NCBI GenBank assembly: GCA_005788065.1
Contig: SXZD01000138.1
Span: forward strand, 1-15,314
DNA length: 15,314 nt
Source of the DNA: Burkholderiales bacterium
Lineage (GTDB): Bacteria > Pseudomonadota > Gammaproteobacteria > Burkholderiales > Burkholderiaceae_B
Direction: 5' to 3'
The position numbers and the translations under genes were made by a program. The notes under the pieces were generated by a model. It saw only the letters and a list, made by a program, of their open reading frames with translations. It was not told the DNA's origin and made no database searches. The stretch's first letter is position 1; every line of letters begins with the position of its first letter. Below, piece by piece: positions 13,473 to 15,314 of this stretch.

Positions 13473-14309
13473 TTACGCCTGATCTCCAGTCGGCAACATG
13501 GCAACGCACGGCGTGCTGAACAATTCGCCGTCTTCCAGTCGAAGCCCGGTCAGCCGCCCGCCCCACACGCATCCGGTATCCAGTCCGCACAGGTCGTCTC
13601 GTACCATCAAGCCCAACGTGGACCAGTGCCCGAACAGCACCCGCGAGCGTGCACTTTTGCGTCCATGCACTTCAAACCACGGCACATAGCCGGGCGGGGC
13701 AGATTTGGCATTGTCCTTGATCTTGAAATCCATCACGCCTTCCTGCGTACAAAAACGCAGGCGTGTCAGCGCATTCACAATGATGCGCAGACGGTCGTGG
13801 CCTTCGAGTTCGTCATTCCATGCGTCCGGTTGGTTGCCATACAGCACCGCCATGAAATGTTGCCAGTCATCGCCTTGCAAAACCGCCTCTACTTCGGCTG
13901 CAAGTTTCAGCGCCTTTTTTGCACTCCATTGGGGCAGCAAGCCGGCATGAACCATGATGACGTCCGGGAATGCATCGTCAGAGTATGCCAGTGGACGCGT
14001 GCGTAGCCAGTCGATCAGAGCGTCTTTGTCCGGCGCTTCCAGAATGTCGGCAATGGTGTCGCTTTTGTGTTTGCGGCCATGGCCGGCGGCGGCTGCCAGC
14101 AGGTGCAAGTCATGGTTGCCCAGTACGCAGCGAACCGTGTCGCCAAGGCTCATCAGAAAGCGCAGCGTGTCCAGCGATTCGGGGCCGCGGTTGACCAGAT
14201 CGCCTGTTAGCCACAGCCGGTCTGTCTGCGGGTTGAAGCACATGCGCTCCAGCAGGTCTTTCAGCGGGGTGAGGCAACCTTGCAGGTCGCCGACGACGTA
14301 GGTGCTCAC
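13473..14309 (-). CDS. apaH: Symmetrical bis(5'-nucleosyl)-tetraphosphatase (Ap4A hydrolase)
   Basis: ApaH splits Ap4A into two ADP and also removes Np4-type caps from RNA 5' ends. It is a calcineurin-like metallophosphoesterase. The product is 278 residues (E. coli 280) with WLTGDLVNRGPESLDTLRF, VLGNHDLHLLA, an HAGLLPQW segment, and FGHWSTLG and LDTGCVWGGRLTGLR near the C-terminus, all diagnostic. The first metal motif reads GDLQGC instead of GDVHGC; as I recall, Gln here is normal in beta- and pseudomonad ApaH. I chose the GTG at 14309, which gives VSTYVVGD and matches the family start; the longer open frame upstream (to 14477) would overlap the antitoxin gene and adds a basic tail unlike any ApaH. 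No strong ribosome binding site is seen. Confidence 0.95.
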   Translation of the reverse strand: MSTYVVGDLQGCLTPLKDLLERMCFNPQTDRLWLTGDLVNRGPESLDTLRFLMSLGDTVRCVLGNHDLHLLAAAAGHGRKHKSDTIADILEAPDKDALIDWLRTRPLAYSDDAFPDVIMVHAGLLPQWSAKKALKLAAEVEAVLQGDDWQHFMAVLYGNQPDAWNDELEGHDRLRIIVNALTRLRFCTQEGVMDFKIKDNAKSAPPGYVPWFEVHGRKSARSRVLFGHWSTLGLMVRDDLCGLDTGCVWGGRLTGLRLEDGELFSTPCVAMLPTGDQA

Positions 14310-14370
14310 GAATGGCTTTGCTTGTAAATTGATGCGCTGATTATAGGCTTTCCTGCGGGCTGCGCTGTGG

Positions 14371-14661
14371 TTATACCTGTTGCGACAATGTGTCCTGCCT
14401 GGCCGTGCTGGTGTCTTTCTCAGCCACGGCGACCAAACGGATCTGCAGCGCTTTGAAAACCCGTTGCACCGTGTCAAACCGGGGTTGCGAACCGGTTTTC
14501 AGCGCCTTGTAGAGTGATTCCCGGCCCACGCCGCTGTCGTTGGCAATTTTCGTCATGCCGTGCAGACGGGCAATGTGTCCCAGTGCCGAAGTCAGCTCGT
14601 CTGCATCTCCATCGGCCATGACCTGGTTCAAGTATTCGGCGATGTCCTCAGGTGTCTTCAA
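14371..14661 (-). CDS. Orphan HigA-like antitoxin (putative addiction module antidote family), N-terminus lacking a normal start
   Basis: The protein matches the putative addiction-module antidote family (HigA-like, helix-turn-helix): KTPEDIAEYLNQVMADGD, then ALGHIARLHGMTKIANDSGVGRESLYKAL, then FDTVQRVFKALQIRLVAV. Such antitoxins bind and neutralise a RelE/HigB-type toxin normally encoded just upstream, and repress the operon. Two things are odd. The first usable codon in frame is TTG at 14661, yet the frame upstream continues with ADIVDYL, typical of the family's N-terminus, up to a TGA at 14700-14698 with no ATG, GTG or TTG before it. No toxin gene lies upstream; the next gene is gltB on the other strand. 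I infer a remnant or orphan antitoxin of a decayed toxin-antitoxin pair. Expression from the TTG remains possible. Confidence 0.75.
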   Translation of the reverse strand: MKTPEDIAEYLNQVMADGDADELTSALGHIARLHGMTKIANDSGVGRESLYKALKTGSQPRFDTVQRVFKALQIRLVAVAEKDTSTARQDTLSQQV

Positions 14662-14763
14662 ATAGTCAACGATGTCGGCGGCGATGCACTTTTGGAGTCA
14701 AGCGCGATTGAGTGCGCCCATGCCGTCTCGCCACGCCCCACCCCGGTGCACAAAAAATTGATG

Positions 14764-14814
14764 TGTCCCCAATTGTTGCGTCCGCAAAATGCCCAATCGG
14801 ATTAAATAGGGACA
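14764..14814. repeat. TGTCCC/GGGACA inverted repeat, possible extragenic or mobile element scar
   Basis: TGTCCC (14764-14769) and GGGACA (14809-14814) are inverted and enclose a smaller nested dyad: ATTG, TTGC, GTCC, GCAA, with CAAT further on. Repeats with this TGTCCCC/GGGACAGACCC wording occur, as I recall, in extragenic elements of many proteobacteria, sometimes near IS200-like transposases. It lies between the antitoxin remnant and gltB, just upstream of the gltB -10 box. Confidence 0.45.
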
Positions 14815-14823
14815 GACCCGGTT

Positions 14824-14829
14824 TAAAAT
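14824..14829 (+). promoter_or_regulatory. Putative -10 box for gltB
   Basis: TAAAAT stands 58 bases before the gltB start and is the same -10 form as before the riboswitch and yqgE. No good -35 sits 16-18 bases upstream; that region belongs to the TGTCCC/GGGACA dyad. A leader of about 50 bases would carry the ribosome binding site AAGGAG at 14876-14881. Confidence 0.4.
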
Positions 14830-14886
14830 GCTTGGCATCGAACATGGACAGGAGTAAATTCACCGGTTCTGATTCAAGGAGCAGCC

Positions 14887-15314
14887 ATGCAAGACATTCG
14901 CGCGCAGGCCGAACAACACGGTCTCTATTCCGCCGCCAACGAACACGACGCCTGCGGTGTCGGTTTTGTGGCCCACATCAAGGGCAAGAAAACGCACGAC
15001 ATCATCAAGAGCGGCCTGCTCATCCTCGAAAACCTCGACCACCGCGGCGCCGTGGGCGCAGACGCGCTGATGGGCGACGGTGCCGGTATCCTCATTCAAA
15101 TCCCCGACGCGTTTTTCCGTGACGAAATGAAAAAGCAGGGCGTGGACCTGCCGCCGGTGGGCGAATACGGCGTGGGCATGGTCTTCCTGCCCAAAGAAAA
15201 CGCATCCCGCCTGGCCTGTGAACAGGAAATCGAGCGTGCAGTGAAGGCTGAAGGACAGCAGGTGCTGGGCTGGCGCGACGTGCCGGTCAACCTGAACATG
15301 CCCATGTCGCCCAC
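14887..15314 (+). CDS. gltB: Glutamate synthase (NADPH) large subunit, N-terminal part (partial at window edge)
   Basis: GltB is the large subunit of glutamate synthase, which makes two glutamates from 2-oxoglutarate and glutamine in nitrogen assimilation. The first 142 codons are present and the gene runs off the right edge. The N-terminal glutaminase domain is clear: NEHDACGVGFVAHIKG places the nucleophile at Cys23, so residues 1-22 are a propeptide that must be removed. Then come LENLDHRGAVGAD and GDGAGILIQIPDAFFR, the conserved class II amidotransferase segments, and YGVGMVFLP. The ATG at 14887 has a textbook AAGGAG five bases upstream. The gltD subunit gene is expected to the right. It faces away from the antitoxin remnant, with 225 bases between. 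Confidence 0.97.
   Translation, partial: MQDIRAQAEQHGLYSAANEHDACGVGFVAHIKGKKTHDIIKSGLLILENLDHRGAVGADALMGDGAGILIQIPDAFFRDEMKKQGVDLPPVGEYGVGMVFLPKENASRLACEQEIERAVKAEGQQVLGWRDVPVNLNMPMSP

Noticed and set aside
14310..14477. Upstream extension of apaH
   Set aside because: The extension overlaps the antitoxin gene and is a basic tail absent from ApaH proteins; the GTG at 14309 gives the expected N-terminus.

Overview
The window looks like the chromosome of a betaproteobacterium, most likely order Burkholderiales. It is GC-rich, every recognisable protein resembles betaproteobacterial or pseudomonad versions, and the pyrimidine cluster is of the pyrR-pyrB-inactive-pyrC type. Almost all of it is housekeeping. 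I find no CRISPR array, prophage, tRNA, rRNA or intact insertion sequence, and no obvious new multi-gene system. The points of interest are regulatory RNA, one unusual secreted protein, structured gaps and one decayed accessory locus.

Left part (1-4964). The 5' end of tsaD (tRNA t6A synthesis) points left. A 504-base gap without a convincing gene follows, holding an orphan rho-independent terminator. Next come the one-base-overlapping pair ybiB and a BaiN/YhiN-type flavoprotein gene. A tandem glycine riboswitch with competing downstream hairpins then leads into a DadA-type D-amino acid dehydrogenase. After it lies a 57-codon gene of unknown function.

Middle (5098-10809). glnS is followed by a tightly packed five-gene block: yqgE, ruvX, pyrR, pyrB and a catalytically dead dihydroorotase homologue (pyrC'). 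The last four junctions overlap by 4, 4 and 8 bases or abut exactly. PyrB and PyrC' are expected to assemble into one aspartate transcarbamoylase holoenzyme. The block appears to start from a promoter whose transcription start falls at or next to the yqgE start codon.

Right part (10894-15314). A minus-strand block holds, from right to left, an orphan HigA-like antitoxin gene lacking a normal start, apaH, plsC, a structure-rich 607-base gap, and a secreted Ala-rich low-complexity protein that ends at a clear minus-strand terminator. The window closes with the 5' end of gltB (glutamate synthase large subunit), preceded by a TGTCCC/GGGACA inverted repeat that may be a mobile-element scar.
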